Shown here: positions 9,060 to 18,127 of the stretch, piece after piece
How positions within the stretch are numbered: position 1 is the first letter of the stretch
Layout of the letters: every line of letters begins with the position of its first letter
Assembly: GCF_000196515.1 (NCBI RefSeq)
Contig: NC_014248.1
Location: 4,530,001 to 4,594,000 of the forward strand
DNA from: 'Nostoc azollae' 0708
GTDB lineage: Bacteria > Cyanobacteriota > Cyanobacteriia > Cyanobacteriales > Nostocaceae
Length of the DNA stretch: 64,000 bases
Direction: 5' to 3'
Position numbers and translations under genes: made by a program
The notes under the pieces: model-generated
The model's database searches: none
The model's input: the letters and a program-made list of their open reading frames with translations, nothing else
What the model was told of the DNA's origin: nothing

Positions 9060-10943
9060 ATGAACGCATCAGAAATTTTGGCGAAGCTTACTCAACAAGG
9101 TGTTCAATTTTGGGTAGAAAATAACAAAATTAATATCCGTTCTCCTAAAGGTGTAATAACATCAACAATTAAGGCAGAAATAGCTACATATAAAGGAGAT
9201 ATTTTAGCATTATTACAGGAGATGAACCTTGTTACAAAATCTGCTTCTGAACCATTAAGTCAGGGAATCAGCTTGCCAACTATTGGGAGATTAATAGGTG
9301 GTTTTGCTGGTGAATCACCTGTAGGATATCAGCCACCAATTATTAACCCCAAATTAATGGCTCAAAACCTCAATGTTACATTTAGACCTTTACCTGATGG
9401 CTATCATAATCAAATTATTATGAAATTCCGGCAGGAATTAGCATTAAAATTAAAAAGTTTTGGAGTTAATGTTCTCTCTTGGCAGGAAGCGACAACAGAT
9501 ATTTTTTATGATATTAGAATTCCTATATTAAACTTGAATTGCTCATTTAAAATTAAGGGAGTTCGAGCAGAAATTGATGCAGTAATAGATGTGGAAAGAC
9601 CAAATTCATGGCTGAGAAAGTTAGGAATATTCATAGCTGAAACTTTTTATAAGTTATCTTATCCTTGGTTACTCAATCAGCAAAAAATGTCTGTGGTACA
9701 AATTGCTAAATTAAGTAGTTGGGCTGAAGATCATGCTGCTAAATATGTTGAAGATCCAACCAATACGCAGGTGATCATTCTTAGTGATATAAATTATGAT
9801 TTTATCAATCCCTTAACGAAATATCAGGAAAAAATTAGGATTGGTATTAATACACTAATTAAAACATTCTCAGAAATCGTAATTGGCATATCTCCTGAGC
9901 AAATTTCTATCCTGAATATGAATCTTTCTGATTCTACTTTCTTTAAATCAGAAATGGATGCTTTTGTTTCAAACTCACTTATTCCTAAAGTTTTTGTCCC
10001 TATTACTCCTCTATTAATGAGTAGATTTAAAATAGCACAATATAATCCTTATATGTCTAAATATACCCCTAAATTGGTTAAACTAGGTCAAGAATTAGCC
10101 TCAACTGGTCTACTTCCACCTGGATTTAAGTTGGCTGAACTTATTAAAAGAAAATCCCACAGAGATATTGTCAATGTTATTGTTAATGGTAGAACTGGTG
10201 TTTCTTACGGGTTTGTAGCTTATGCTGAACCTCCCTACTATGTAGGAAAACCAGAAATCTCTACTTATGAATGGGATAAATTATTACCTGTTGCTGGATT
10301 TAGTAGTAATGAAATTCGGAAAAATGATGAAAGTAGACGTTATATAAAAATCATCATTAATGGAGAATATGTATTTAAGCAAATTCCCGATATTTGGCTA
10401 GTGAGTTCTCGTTCTGGTTCTAATAAAACAGACTTAAATCTTGAAGAAGATATTATTCGTATTGGTTTAAAAGATGATTTACATTTGCAGTTACCTGTAG
10501 GAAGTTTGTCACGTAAATCTGATTTCAAACCTTCTTATGATATCTATGTGATGCTGGCTATTAGTCTAGCTGCTGCTTTATATACGCCAGAATTAATCAA
10601 AAATGGTGCGCCAATTGTTCATTTTCACGGTTATCCGGCATTTGATTGGTTTAAAGAAAATGAATATTGCGTCGGTGTTAATAATCCTTCTGTACCCTGT
10701 GGAACTTATGAATCAGGTGTGTTTAATTTTTTAGGTCTTTCTAATTTAGCTAGTCAACAAACGAAAAATATTAAATTAGTGAGTTTGATAGAACCAGATC
10801 ATGGTACAAATTTTATTGCTCATGATATGGATTATCTAGTTGATAGGTTAAAACATGGGTGTGTAGCAGAACAAATTGAACTAGGTGGACAACATTTTGC
10901 TTCTTTGAAAGCAAATTTAGGTGATGGTGGGATTCCCATATAG
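9060..10943 (+). CDS. TubC-type docking-domain protein with large unknown C-terminal region
   Basis: This 627-residue protein has GGGAG upstream of its ATG. Residues 1-56 match the TubC N-terminal docking domain normally found at the start of NRPS or PKS subunits: an ILAKLTQQGVQFWVENNKI helix-strand unit, the RSPKGV turn, and a helix ending in ILALLQEM. The remaining 550 residues show no NRPS or PKS enzyme motif that I recognise. Visible stretches are EIDAVIDVERP (about 175), HFHGYPAFDW (about 520), LIEPDHGTNFIAHDMDYL (about 575) and a Gly-rich end (GGQHFASLKANLGDGG). It is undamaged and lies on the same strand as the lipid-synthase genes. I infer that it docks to a synthase subunit; its function is unknown. 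Confidence 0.65.
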   Translation: MNASEILAKLTQQGVQFWVENNKINIRSPKGVITSTIKAEIATYKGDILALLQEMNLVTKSASEPLSQGISLPTIGRLIGGFAGESPVGYQPPIINPKLMAQNLNVTFRPLPDGYHNQIIMKFRQELALKLKSFGVNVLSWQEATTDIFYDIRIPILNLNCSFKIKGVRAEIDAVIDVERPNSWLRKLGIFIAETFYKLSYPWLLNQQKMSVVQIAKLSSWAEDHAAKYVEDPTNTQVIILSDINYDFINPLTKYQEKIRIGINTLIKTFSEIVIGISPEQISILNMNLSDSTFFKSEMDAFVSNSLIPKVFVPITPLLMSRFKIAQYNPYMSKYTPKLVKLGQELASTGLLPPGFKLAELIKRKSHRDIVNVIVNGRTGVSYGFVAYAEPPYYVGKPEISTYEWDKLLPVAGFSSNEIRKNDESRRYIKIIINGEYVFKQIPDIWLVSSRSGSNKTDLNLEEDIIRIGLKDDLHLQLPVGSLSRKSDFKPSYDIYVMLAISLAAALYTPELIKNGAPIVHFHGYPAFDWFKENEYCVGVNNPSVPCGTYESGVFNFLGLSNLASQQTKNIKLVSLIEPDHGTNFIAHDMDYLVDRLKHGCVAEQIELGGQHFASLKANLGDGGIPI

Positions 10944-10987
10944 AAGAATTTCAGTAGAAGAAGAAGAAGAAGGAGAAATTTTAACTT

Positions 10988-11446
10988 TTAACTGGATATG
11001 AGATTATCTATCATTTGACAATTCACAGCAGTGATTTCTAGTTGACGATCGCCGTCTTCACCCGATTTTAAGCATACCCTGAAATAACTATCTGGTAGAT
11101 ATGGCATTCTTTCTGCCCACTCAATAGCGACAATTCCCGGTGTTACTTCTATCCCTTCCCAGTAACTTTCTAAATTCAATCCTGTTACTTCTTGGGGTTT
11201 TAGGCGATACAAATCCAGGTGATAAAGGGGAATGCGTCCTTCTATGTATTCATTAATCAAGGTAAAAGTAGGACTGACAATAGATTCATTTATCCCCAAA
11301 CCTTTACCAATACCCTGCACTAAGGTAGTTTTGCCAGCACCTAAATCACCTTCTAGTAATATGACACTTCCAGCAGTCAAATTTTTCCCCAAGGTGATAC
11401 CTAACTGCTGTGTTGCTTGTGTATTAGGAAGGAAAAGTTTAGTCAT
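10988..11446 (-). CDS. tsaE: tRNA threonylcarbamoyladenosine biosynthesis ATPase TsaE
   Basis: The product is 152 residues, the usual TsaE length, with the Walker A motif GDLGAGKTT and the typical [10 protein letters not shown] and YHLDLYRL stretches. TsaE is the ATPase that, with TsaB and TsaD, makes t6A37 of ANN-decoding tRNAs. I place the start at ATG 11446 (MTKLFLP). The open frame runs 18 codons further upstream, but those codons are made of a TGGTGAT tandem repeat and are probably not translated. It is convergent with the docking-domain gene and on the same strand as glmR. Confidence 0.92.
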   Translation of the reverse strand: MTKLFLPNTQATQQLGITLGKNLTAGSVILLEGDLGAGKTTLVQGIGKGLGINESIVSPTFTLINEYIEGRIPLYHLDLYRLKPQEVTGLNLESYWEGIEVTPGIVAIEWAERMPYLPDSYFRVCLKSGEDGDRQLEITAVNCQMIDNLISS

Positions 11447-11470
11447 TGGTGATTGGTGATTGGTGATTGG
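11447..11470. repeat. Heptanucleotide tandem repeat (TGGTGAT)
   Basis: Three full copies of TGGTGAT and a partial fourth lie directly upstream of tsaE. They resemble the short tandem repeats (STRR) common between genes of filamentous cyanobacteria. Confidence 0.7.
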
Positions 11471-11506
11471 GAAAAATAAAATTGATGACCCAGTCCCCAC
11501 TCCCCA

Positions 11507-12880
11507 TTACTTCCCATGCTGCGCTCCATTATACCATTTCAATAAAACCTTGGCTAGTTTTTGTGGGTCGTGGCGAACAAATCCGGTTTCGTCTTCATAC
11601 AAGATGTTGGAGGGGACTATTCTTCTTCCTAGTTTGATGACGGTTTCTCGGTCTAGGAAAACGGGATGGGAATTTTGCTGGGCGTAGCGAATGAGGGCTT
11701 GGGCTGATGGGGTTTTTTTATGTACTAGTACGGCATCAAACAGCCTTCTGTCGCCACAAGCTTTATCAATGGCTTGGATGTGTTCGCCTACGGTGTATCC
11801 TTCTGTTTCTCCCGGTTGGGTCATGATATTGCAGATATAGATACGGGGAATATTTTGGGCTGCGATCGCATCGGCAATTTCTGGTACTAATAAATTAGGT
11901 ATTAGACTAGTATACAAACTGCCCGGTCCAATAATAATGTAATCAGCTTCTTTAATTGCTTTAATCGCTGCGGGTAAGGCGGGAGGATTTTCAGGAATAC
12001 AGCCAATTTGAACAATTTTTCCCCCAGCTTTGGGAATGCTGGACTCACCTTCAATCCGGCGCCCATCTTCTAATTTTGCCCAAAGACGAACATCACTGAG
12101 GGTTGCGGGTAAAACTTGTCCCCTCACGGCAAGAACTTTGGAACTAGCTGCAACTGCCCTTTCTAAATCTCCAGTAATATCAGTCATGGCAGTTAAAAAC
12201 AAGTTACCAAAACTGTGACCTGTCAACCCATCTCCTGCGCGAAAACGATATTGAAACAATTCTGTTAATAACTTTTCTTCATCAGCTAGTGCAGCCAAAC
12301 AATTGCGAATATCCCCAGGAGGTAAAACGCCAAATTCCTGACGCAACCTGCCAGAAGAACCACCATCATCAGCCACGGTAACAATAGCAGTAATATTAGC
12401 ACTGTAGGTTTTTAAGCCCCTGAGTAAAGTAGACAGTCCAGTACCGCCACCAATGACGACAATTTTCGGACCCCGGTATAAACGGCGATGTGCCAGCAAA
12501 ACATCTATCAGTTCTTCCTCATCCCCCTGTGGTCTTAGCACTTCAGTAATTGAACCTACGGTGCGGGATTGTCCCCACAGCAGCAGTAAGATACCGCACA
12601 GTAAAACCAAAGGTCCGCTGATATAGTTGGGTAGTATGTCCGTGAGGAAACCCAGCAAACCTCTGAGAAACTCTAATATCCAGAAAATCGGGGTTAGCTT
12701 AATCCAAATAGCCAACCCCAAACTTGCCAGTAAAAAACCCCCAACACTGACGAAAAACCAGCGTTTTACTGATAATCCAGGTGATAACCACTTAAACCAC
12801 TGGTTGACCCGATGGGAAGTGCGTCCATGAGACTGGAGTTGTAGGGCGTTGATAGCTTGTCTGAGAAAACCGATTGACAT
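11507..12880 (-). CDS. GlmR/YvcK-type gluconeogenesis/peptidoglycan factor (CofD-like fold)
   Basis: This is a CofD-like YvcK/GlmR family protein of about 457 residues. It has the nucleotide-binding start [16 protein letters not shown], then [30 protein letters not shown] and [15 protein letters not shown]. In Bacillus GlmR binds UDP-sugar and steers carbon to cell-wall precursors. The cyanobacterial form seen here has an N-terminal extension of about 110 residues with two hydrophobic helices ([35 protein letters not shown]), so it is probably membrane-anchored. I prefer ATG 12880 (MSIGFLRQ). A GTG at 12922 with AGGTGG upstream would add 14 residues. Confidence 0.9.
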   Translation of the reverse strand: MSIGFLRQAINALQLQSHGRTSHRVNQWFKWLSPGLSVKRWFFVSVGGFLLASLGLAIWIKLTPIFWILEFLRGLLGFLTDILPNYISGPLVLLCGILLLLWGQSRTVGSITEVLRPQGDEEELIDVLLAHRRLYRGPKIVVIGGGTGLSTLLRGLKTYSANITAIVTVADDGGSSGRLRQEFGVLPPGDIRNCLAALADEEKLLTELFQYRFRAGDGLTGHSFGNLFLTAMTDITGDLERAVAASSKVLAVRGQVLPATLSDVRLWAKLEDGRRIEGESSIPKAGGKIVQIGCIPENPPALPAAIKAIKEADYIIIGPGSLYTSLIPNLLVPEIADAIAAQNIPRIYICNIMTQPGETEGYTVGEHIQAIDKACGDRRLFDAVLVHKKTPSAQALIRYAQQNSHPVFLDRETVIKLGRRIVPSNILYEDETGFVRHDPQKLAKVLLKWYNGAQHGK

Positions 12881-12922
12881 ACCTAATAGGGAACAGTGGG
12901 TACAAACATTGTTTAACAGCAC

Positions 12923-13359
12923 TGTACACCACCTGGCTTCAAGACCAAGGGTGAAATCAATTCAAAATACTGCCGACCGTAGGCCACACCAGTGAAAACG
13001 CCTGAAGTGCTGATTCATTCGTTCCCCCTGATGGCTAACTCGAAGCGTAACTTGAGTTATGCACCCTAACTTAGTAAAAATAAATAAATTTTATGGAAAT
13101 TTTATGGCAATACCTTAACCAAAATAAAAGGCTACAAAAATTTTGGACAAATCGGCAAAATTAAACACACATAAGCGTTTCGCTTAAAAGCTAGTTTGTA
13201 ATCTCAAACCCTTATACTGCAGTTAATACGTTGAAAAACACTTCTAGGAAACCTGGAAGGAATTTTTAACACTGATTGTTTTTGCCAAGCCTCAAAGAAA
13301 TGGGAGTTAATGGTTAAAGCATCATCAACTCACGCTCCTATTTTGGCGACGGTATTGTT
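12923..13359. other. Intergenic region between glmR and ruvC
   Basis: This 437-bp divergent spacer must hold promoters for both genes. I see no gene, RNA or clear hairpin in it. Bases 13060-13200 are very AT-rich, as expected for promoter DNA. Confidence 0.5.
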
Positions 13360-13851
13360 ATGGAAAAGCGAATTTTAGGATTAGACCCAGGACTGGCAAT
13401 TATAGGATTTGGGGCGATCTCATGGAACCAAAGTCAAGCTAAAGTACAATATACAACCGTAAAGATGCTGGATTTTGGCGTAATTCGGACTTCAGCCGAC
13501 ATGGAAATGAGTCAGCGACTGTCTACTTTATTTGACGATTTACACACGCTAATGGACGATTTGCAACCGGATTTGGTGGCAATTGAAAAATTATTCTTCT
13601 ATCGTATGGCAAATACTATTGTTGTTGCACAGGCTAGGGGTGTGCTGATGTTAGTTTTGGGACAGCGCAAGCTTCCTTATGTGGAATTTGCCCCTCCTCA
13701 AATTAAACAAGCTTTGACAAATTATGGCAAGGCCGACAAGGGAGAAGTGCAAGATGCCGTGATGCGGGAGTTGGATTTAGATGAAATTCCTAAGCCTGAT
13801 GATGCAGCAGATGCTTTAGCGGTAGCGCTGACAGCTTCGTTTCAGTTATGA
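13360..13851 (+). CDS. ruvC: Holliday junction endonuclease RuvC
   Basis: The 163-residue product has full RuvC length. The acidic catalytic set is visible: Asp9 in [13 protein letters not shown], Glu76 in VAIEKLFF, and Asp148/Asp151 in [11 protein letters not shown]. RuvC resolves Holliday junctions made by RuvAB during recombination. The start ATG gives the normal N-terminus [11 protein letters not shown]. No ruvA or ruvB lies nearby, as is usual in cyanobacteria. Confidence 0.95.
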   Translation: MEKRILGLDPGLAIIGFGAISWNQSQAKVQYTTVKMLDFGVIRTSADMEMSQRLSTLFDDLHTLMDDLQPDLVAIEKLFFYRMANTIVVAQARGVLMLVLGQRKLPYVEFAPPQIKQALTNYGKADKGEVQDAVMRELDLDEIPKPDDAADALAVALTASFQL

Positions 13852-13944
13852 GATTGTATGGAGAGAATAGTTGTTCAATTTCTTTGGGCGCAATCATTTT
13901 CAGCGAATTTTGCCTTTGGAAAAATGATCTACCTCTATACTAAA

Positions 13945-14024
13945 AATATACTAAAAACGGTTTAAAAGTGTCATTCTGAACGTTCGCGGAGCGTATCTGA
14001 AAGAGATAGTGAAGAATCTCCGAG
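13945..14024 (-). repeat. Dispersed palindromic repeat, copy 1
   Basis: Read on the minus strand it contains GATTCTTCACTATCTCTTTC, TCAGAATGACACTTTTAAAC and TTAGTATAT. The same unit recurs at 59950-60013 and, in part, at 20875-20930. It is a non-coding dispersed repeat. Confidence 0.65.
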
Positions 14025-14030
14025 ATACTA

Positions 14031-15232
14031 GTAGTCTGCCAAGGCGATTTTGGTAGGTTAAATGCTCGGATATAAACGCTGCATTTTTTTACGTGCATCC
14101 TTGGTTTTAAAACCCCAATAAACGCTGGGTTTTTGTTGATTACGCTGTGACTCCCAAGTAGCAATTTCAGAAGATAATATTTCTACATTAGGAATACGTC
14201 GTTCTAAGCATTGGCGAGATAACACTGATAATTCAATTTCTACTTGATTCAACCAAGAAGCGTGTTTAGAAGTATAGTAAAACTCTAATTATTGAATAAT
14301 GCGGTGTGCTTCTTGTGGAGAGAAAACTTCATATAAAACACTTGGAGTATGAATGTTTAGGTTATCAACAAGTAAAGGTATCACATCAGATTGGGGGTAA
14401 TAAACATCTACTAAATCTTTTAATTGTTTAGCAAAATCAGCTTTTGTCCGACTTTGTGTAACTTCAATATGCCTCCACCCGGCTATTGGTTCAAAAAAGC
14501 CAAATAAATTTACAATACTATTGCGTTTATACTCACAATCATAACCTTCAGGCTGATGTGGTTCTGGTGGCAAAGGAAGTCTTACTTTTTCTACTAATTG
14601 ATATGGGCATTCATCTAGGCAGAGTGTAGGTTTTTTCGGATCATATGGCTCATTGTACAAATCCAAAACATCTTCCATTCTGAACACATACTCTGGGTTA
14701 ACTTCGGGAATACACCACTATTCTTTTAACCACGGGTTAATTTCATTTTTCTTAGAGTTTGGCGTATTGTTTCGTCTGAGATTCAATCTATGATACCAAC
14801 CTTCACTAAATGCTCCGCTAATAATTGCATTGTCCAACGCACTCTTCCTTCTGGCGGATTAGAACAAGCAGTCGCAATCAAAAATGCTTCTTGTTTTTCA
14901 TCTAATTTTTTGGGTTTTGATGGACGTTCCCCATCCTTTAAAGCAAACTCTAATCCACCAATCACAAAGTTTTCTCTTGTCCTTTCCACCGTGGCAACAT
15001 GAACTCGAACTGCGGCAGCGCCGTGTCCGTTTCTCCCTCAGATGCCATTCAAAGAATGTTTGCACGGGTTATACTTCTTGCTTTGTGCTTTCCTTTTTTG
15101 AGGATTGCTTGCAGTTGTAAAACTTCCTCTTCGCTTAAATCTAAAACATACTTTTTTGCCATGGTCAACCCCTTTTTTGACTAGTTTATCAATTAGAGGG
15201 GCTTACCCAGCAACATTGCCTTGGTGGACTAC
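14031..15232 (-). mobile_element. Degraded IS630-family insertion sequence
   Basis: The ends are inverted repeats: GTAGTCTGCCAAGGCGATTT at the left, and GTAGTCCACCAAGGCAATGT when the right end is read in reverse complement. Both are flanked by TA (14029-14030 and 15233-15234), the target duplicated by IS630/Tc1-mariner elements. The interior is one broken transposase gene on the minus strand. The element is about 1.2 kb, normal for the family. Confidence 0.8.
14058..15162 (-). pseudogene. IS630-family transposase, disrupted
   Basis: Pieces of one DDE transposase lie in order on the minus strand. ATG 15162 (MAKKYVLDLSEEEVLQLQ) runs into a stop after about 34 codons. A helix-turn-helix piece (KPKKLDEKQEAFLIATAC) lies at 14783-14989. 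The catalytic core ([22 protein letters not shown]) is at 14289-14687, and the tail (ERRIPNVEILSSEIATWE) is at 14058-14252. At least one stop and two frameshifts separate them, so no active enzyme can be made. Confidence 0.85.
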
Positions 15233-15235
15233 TAG

Positions 15236-15549
15236 AGCCTACCGCACCCTCCGGGTTCACCCAATGTCCCGAAGGATACGCTGCACTACGTTACTCATGG
15301 CTTACGCCACGCTGGGCTATCAGTATGACATCAGTCTAAGTTTCACCCGTTTGCAGTCTATCGGTTCAATATAAAATTGAAACACAAGGCTATCAGTATA
15401 CATACGAAACTGTGGAAAGGTTTTCCAGTGTATAAAATCCAAGTTTATTAAACTTTAGTTTTTTTAAGTATGTTAAAATTCTACAAGATCTAAAATAGAA
15501 TATAAAATTTTGAACAGATAATTTTCATATCCCCCAAATATTACTGTAA
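15236..15549. other. Non-coding region with short palindromic repeats
   Basis: It holds repeat sequence of the ATGGCTTACGCCACGC type (15297-15330; related to 22912-22940 and 59250-59285), then AT-rich DNA. No gene is seen. Confidence 0.5.
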
Positions 15550-16140
15550 TGAATTCTCCTGCAAAACCCCGTAAATTACCGATACAAGCTATAGGCGCTA
15601 AGATAAATATTTCATTCTCTCAATATCATCAGCCTCTTTTTAATGATTACCAGTGGATTGCAAATCTACAACGCTAATCCCGTTTTTGGTGGCCGTGCAG
15701 GTTTACATATTCCCCCCCGTTTTCACTTTAGGCCCTTGGTTAGCAGGAGGTAGACACTGCCATTTTGCAGCTATGTGGCTATTTTCTCTCAATCTTGTAG
15801 GGTATGGCATTTACATTTTCATGCCCCGACGTTGGCGACATAGATTTTTTAGCTAAAATGACATCACAAGAAACTCAGAATTCTCAAAGTCTAACTTATG
15901 CTTAGTATCGAATTACTTACACAGCCACTATTCCTATATTATTGTTAGCAATCTTGACAGTAATTGGAATGTACAAACCTGCTCAATTTCCTTGGATAGT
16001 TGATATGTTTGGTGATTGGCAAGCATTAAGAGTCGTGCATTTTGCCTCTGTACCATTGGTGATAACATTTGTAATTATTCATTAGCATTTAGGACAAAAA
16101 GCCACAGGAGAAGAACTGACAGGATCGATGTTTTGGTAGT
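15550..16140 (+). pseudogene. Cytochrome b561/thiosulfate-reductase-type cytochrome b, disrupted
   Basis: An ATG (MNSPAKPRKLPIQAIGAKI) opens a frame that shifts and stops repeatedly. Recognisable pieces are NANPVFGGRAGLHIPP, a membrane stretch at 15770-15850 ending in MPRRWRHRFF, and another (TIPILLLAILTVIGMYKPAQ; FPWIVDMFGDWQALRVVHF). These match the four-helix cytochrome b subunit that carries electrons to a periplasmic oxidoreductase. At least one frameshift and several stops are present. The gene directly precedes a broken molybdopterin oxidoreductase, its usual partner. Confidence 0.65.
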
Positions 16141-16248
16141 TTTTTGATTAAGTTTAAGATAGTGCAGTAAGCATTCAGCTTACATAGTGCCTTACGCTGA
16201 CGCTAACACACCCTACAATTTAATAAAATTATTTGGAATAATAAAATC

Positions 16249-16989
16249 ATGAATCATGCGAATAACGAAAATATAATTCATATCGTCAAACCTCAATTAT
16301 CACGCTGGAAACTCTTACAAATATCAGGTATTTCTAGCATAGGTTTGTTCCTTGGTAGTTGTGGTAGACCAGCAGTGGAAGATTTAGTAGGTAAGCTTTA
16401 AGAACCTCTAAATCAAAAAGTTGAAGAACTAATTTTCTAAGCACAAAAACTTGTCCCCGAATTTGCTGCTAGTGAAATTCAACCAGAAGCCTTAATAATT
16501 AATAGTTTTCGCAATACACCCATTATTGATTTAGACAGATTCCGTTTAACTATTGATGGTGAAGTAAGTAATCCCCTGAATCTAAGTATGACTCAAATTT
16601 AGACTTTACCTTTGACTTCCATGATTATTCGTAATGTTTGCGTCGAAGGATGGGCTGCAATTGTGCAATGGGGAGGTATACGCTTACGTGATCTGATGAC
16701 CTTAGCTCAACCGGAAGCAAATGTTAAATATGCTTTCTTTGAATCAGCCGATGGTTATTATGAAAGGTGGGATATAGCTTCTGCTACCCATCCTCAAACT
16801 TTGTTAGCATTTCAAAAAAATGCTTAAAAATTGCCTGTTGAAAATGGTGTGCCTTTGCGTTTAGCTTCCCCCATTAAACTGGGTTATAAACAAAGTACAT
16901 GGGGAACGCAAATTACTTTAACCAGCCATTTATCAGCGTTTAAAGGTTATTCGGAAGATCAAGGTTATGAATGGTTTGCTGGATTATAA
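16249..16989 (+). pseudogene. Molybdopterin-dependent oxidoreductase (sulfite-oxidase-like), four premature stops
   Basis: A single reading frame from ATG 16249 to TAA 16989 encodes a sulfite-oxidase/MsrP-like molybdopterin domain: DLDRFRLTIDGEVSNPLNL, IRNVCVEGWAAIVQWGG (with the molybdenum-ligating Cys), LMTLAQPEANVKYAFFES and SPIKLGYKQSTWG. It begins with a membrane or lipoprotein-like segment (ISGISSIGLFLGSCGRP). Four in-frame stops (TAA, TAA, TAG, TAA) interrupt it with no frameshift between the pieces. It would have worked with the cytochrome b gene just upstream as a small membrane redox complex. Confidence 0.8.
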
Positions 16990-17140
16990 ATATTGGGCTA
17001 CACACACCAGGAATTTCACCTATACAGATAGGCGTTAATATGAATGAAAGTACGAGCAGTAATTCAGTGAATGGAAGCTGAAGCTTGGTATTTAGCAAGG
17101 ATAAGAAGAAGTCATCGTCAGTTTAAACATTCTGATAAGA

Positions 17141-17330
17141 GGATGTTTTAAAACTAGAGGATACGTATAATTTTTTATTCTGAACGAAACGCAGTGGAGG
17201 GAAGAATCTAAATTTTTCGTCAAGTTATGACATACTAAAGCCTACGGCACGCTCCGCGAACATTTCGCTATCTCTACATACCCTGCGGTAACCAAGCTAC
17301 AGTATGACATCTTAGGTTTTTAAAACATCC
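17141..17330. repeat. MITE-like element with 13-bp inverted ends
   Basis: A 190-bp unit begins GGATGTTTTAAAA and ends with its reverse complement TTTTAAAACATCC. Inside are the ACGGCACGCTCCGCGAACAT and TATGACAT motifs of the dispersed palindromic repeats. It has no coding capacity. Confidence 0.6.
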
Positions 17331-18127
17331 TATATATATAATAACGCAAAATAAAATTGATTAGGAAATAAAAAATGAACTTTTCCGATAAATTAAAGCG
17401 TAAAAGAAAGATTACAACAAAAAGGTTATCGTGGTCATTCGATTTTAACTATTTCGGAAATTGTGAATACTTTGCACCAAGCAGGAAGAATCAATGATCG
17501 ACAATTGTTAGCTTTTAGGGAAAGTTAGTCTTCATAAGAAAAGCTAGATGAAAATCCTTCGGGGAATTAAAAACTAAAAATTATCAATGCGGACTTGAAC
17601 ACATCACTGATCTTAGACCACTGTTGCCTCTTTTTTGACCATCCAGAGATTTTATATTCAACTAAACGGTTATTCAGCTGAAAACGTGGAAAATTTAATA
17701 ATAAAAACTGCATTTAAGATTGGAAAATACCCTGGTATGAAAACTCTTGGGGATTTTGTTACTGAGTCGATTTAATATGGTTGTGACTACTTTACAAAGT
17801 AATTGTGCACATATTGTGGAGGGACTAAGACATTATCCAAACAGAGTTCAAATGGCCGAGGTCAGGGGATGAAAAAAATAAAGGTTGCTGACACCTTGAT
17901 TAGGTTAATTGGTCTACCGCGCCTTCAAGTTGTTAGTTTTACCTTAATCATGTAAATTGGGTTGAGGTTAAAGTGAGATATATGTCTATGCTTTTTGGAA
18001 CTATCGTTTTGAAATCATGAGGGTTAACAACCTTAACTTTTAATTAAAAGCACAGCAATTAAAGTTCCTTGTATTGTTTCCTTCTCAGACTTAAAGAGGC
18101 TAATTTTTTCAGATACCGTATAGTTCT
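17331..18127. other. Non-coding, decayed region upstream of the CHAT gene
   Basis: At 17374-17527 an ATG (MNFSDKLKRKRK) is followed after a frameshift by GHSILTISEIVNTLHQAGRI, which looks like the remains of a small unrecognised gene. At 17565-17630 lies a short repeat shared with 52783-52855. The rest shows no gene. The last 200 bp are AT-rich and presumably contain the promoter of the CHAT gene. Confidence 0.35.

Noticed and set aside
12930-13060. Possible small structured RNA between glmR and ruvC
   Set aside because: The stretch is less AT-rich than its flanks, but I could not form a long stem or match it to 4.5S RNA, 6S RNA or tmRNA.
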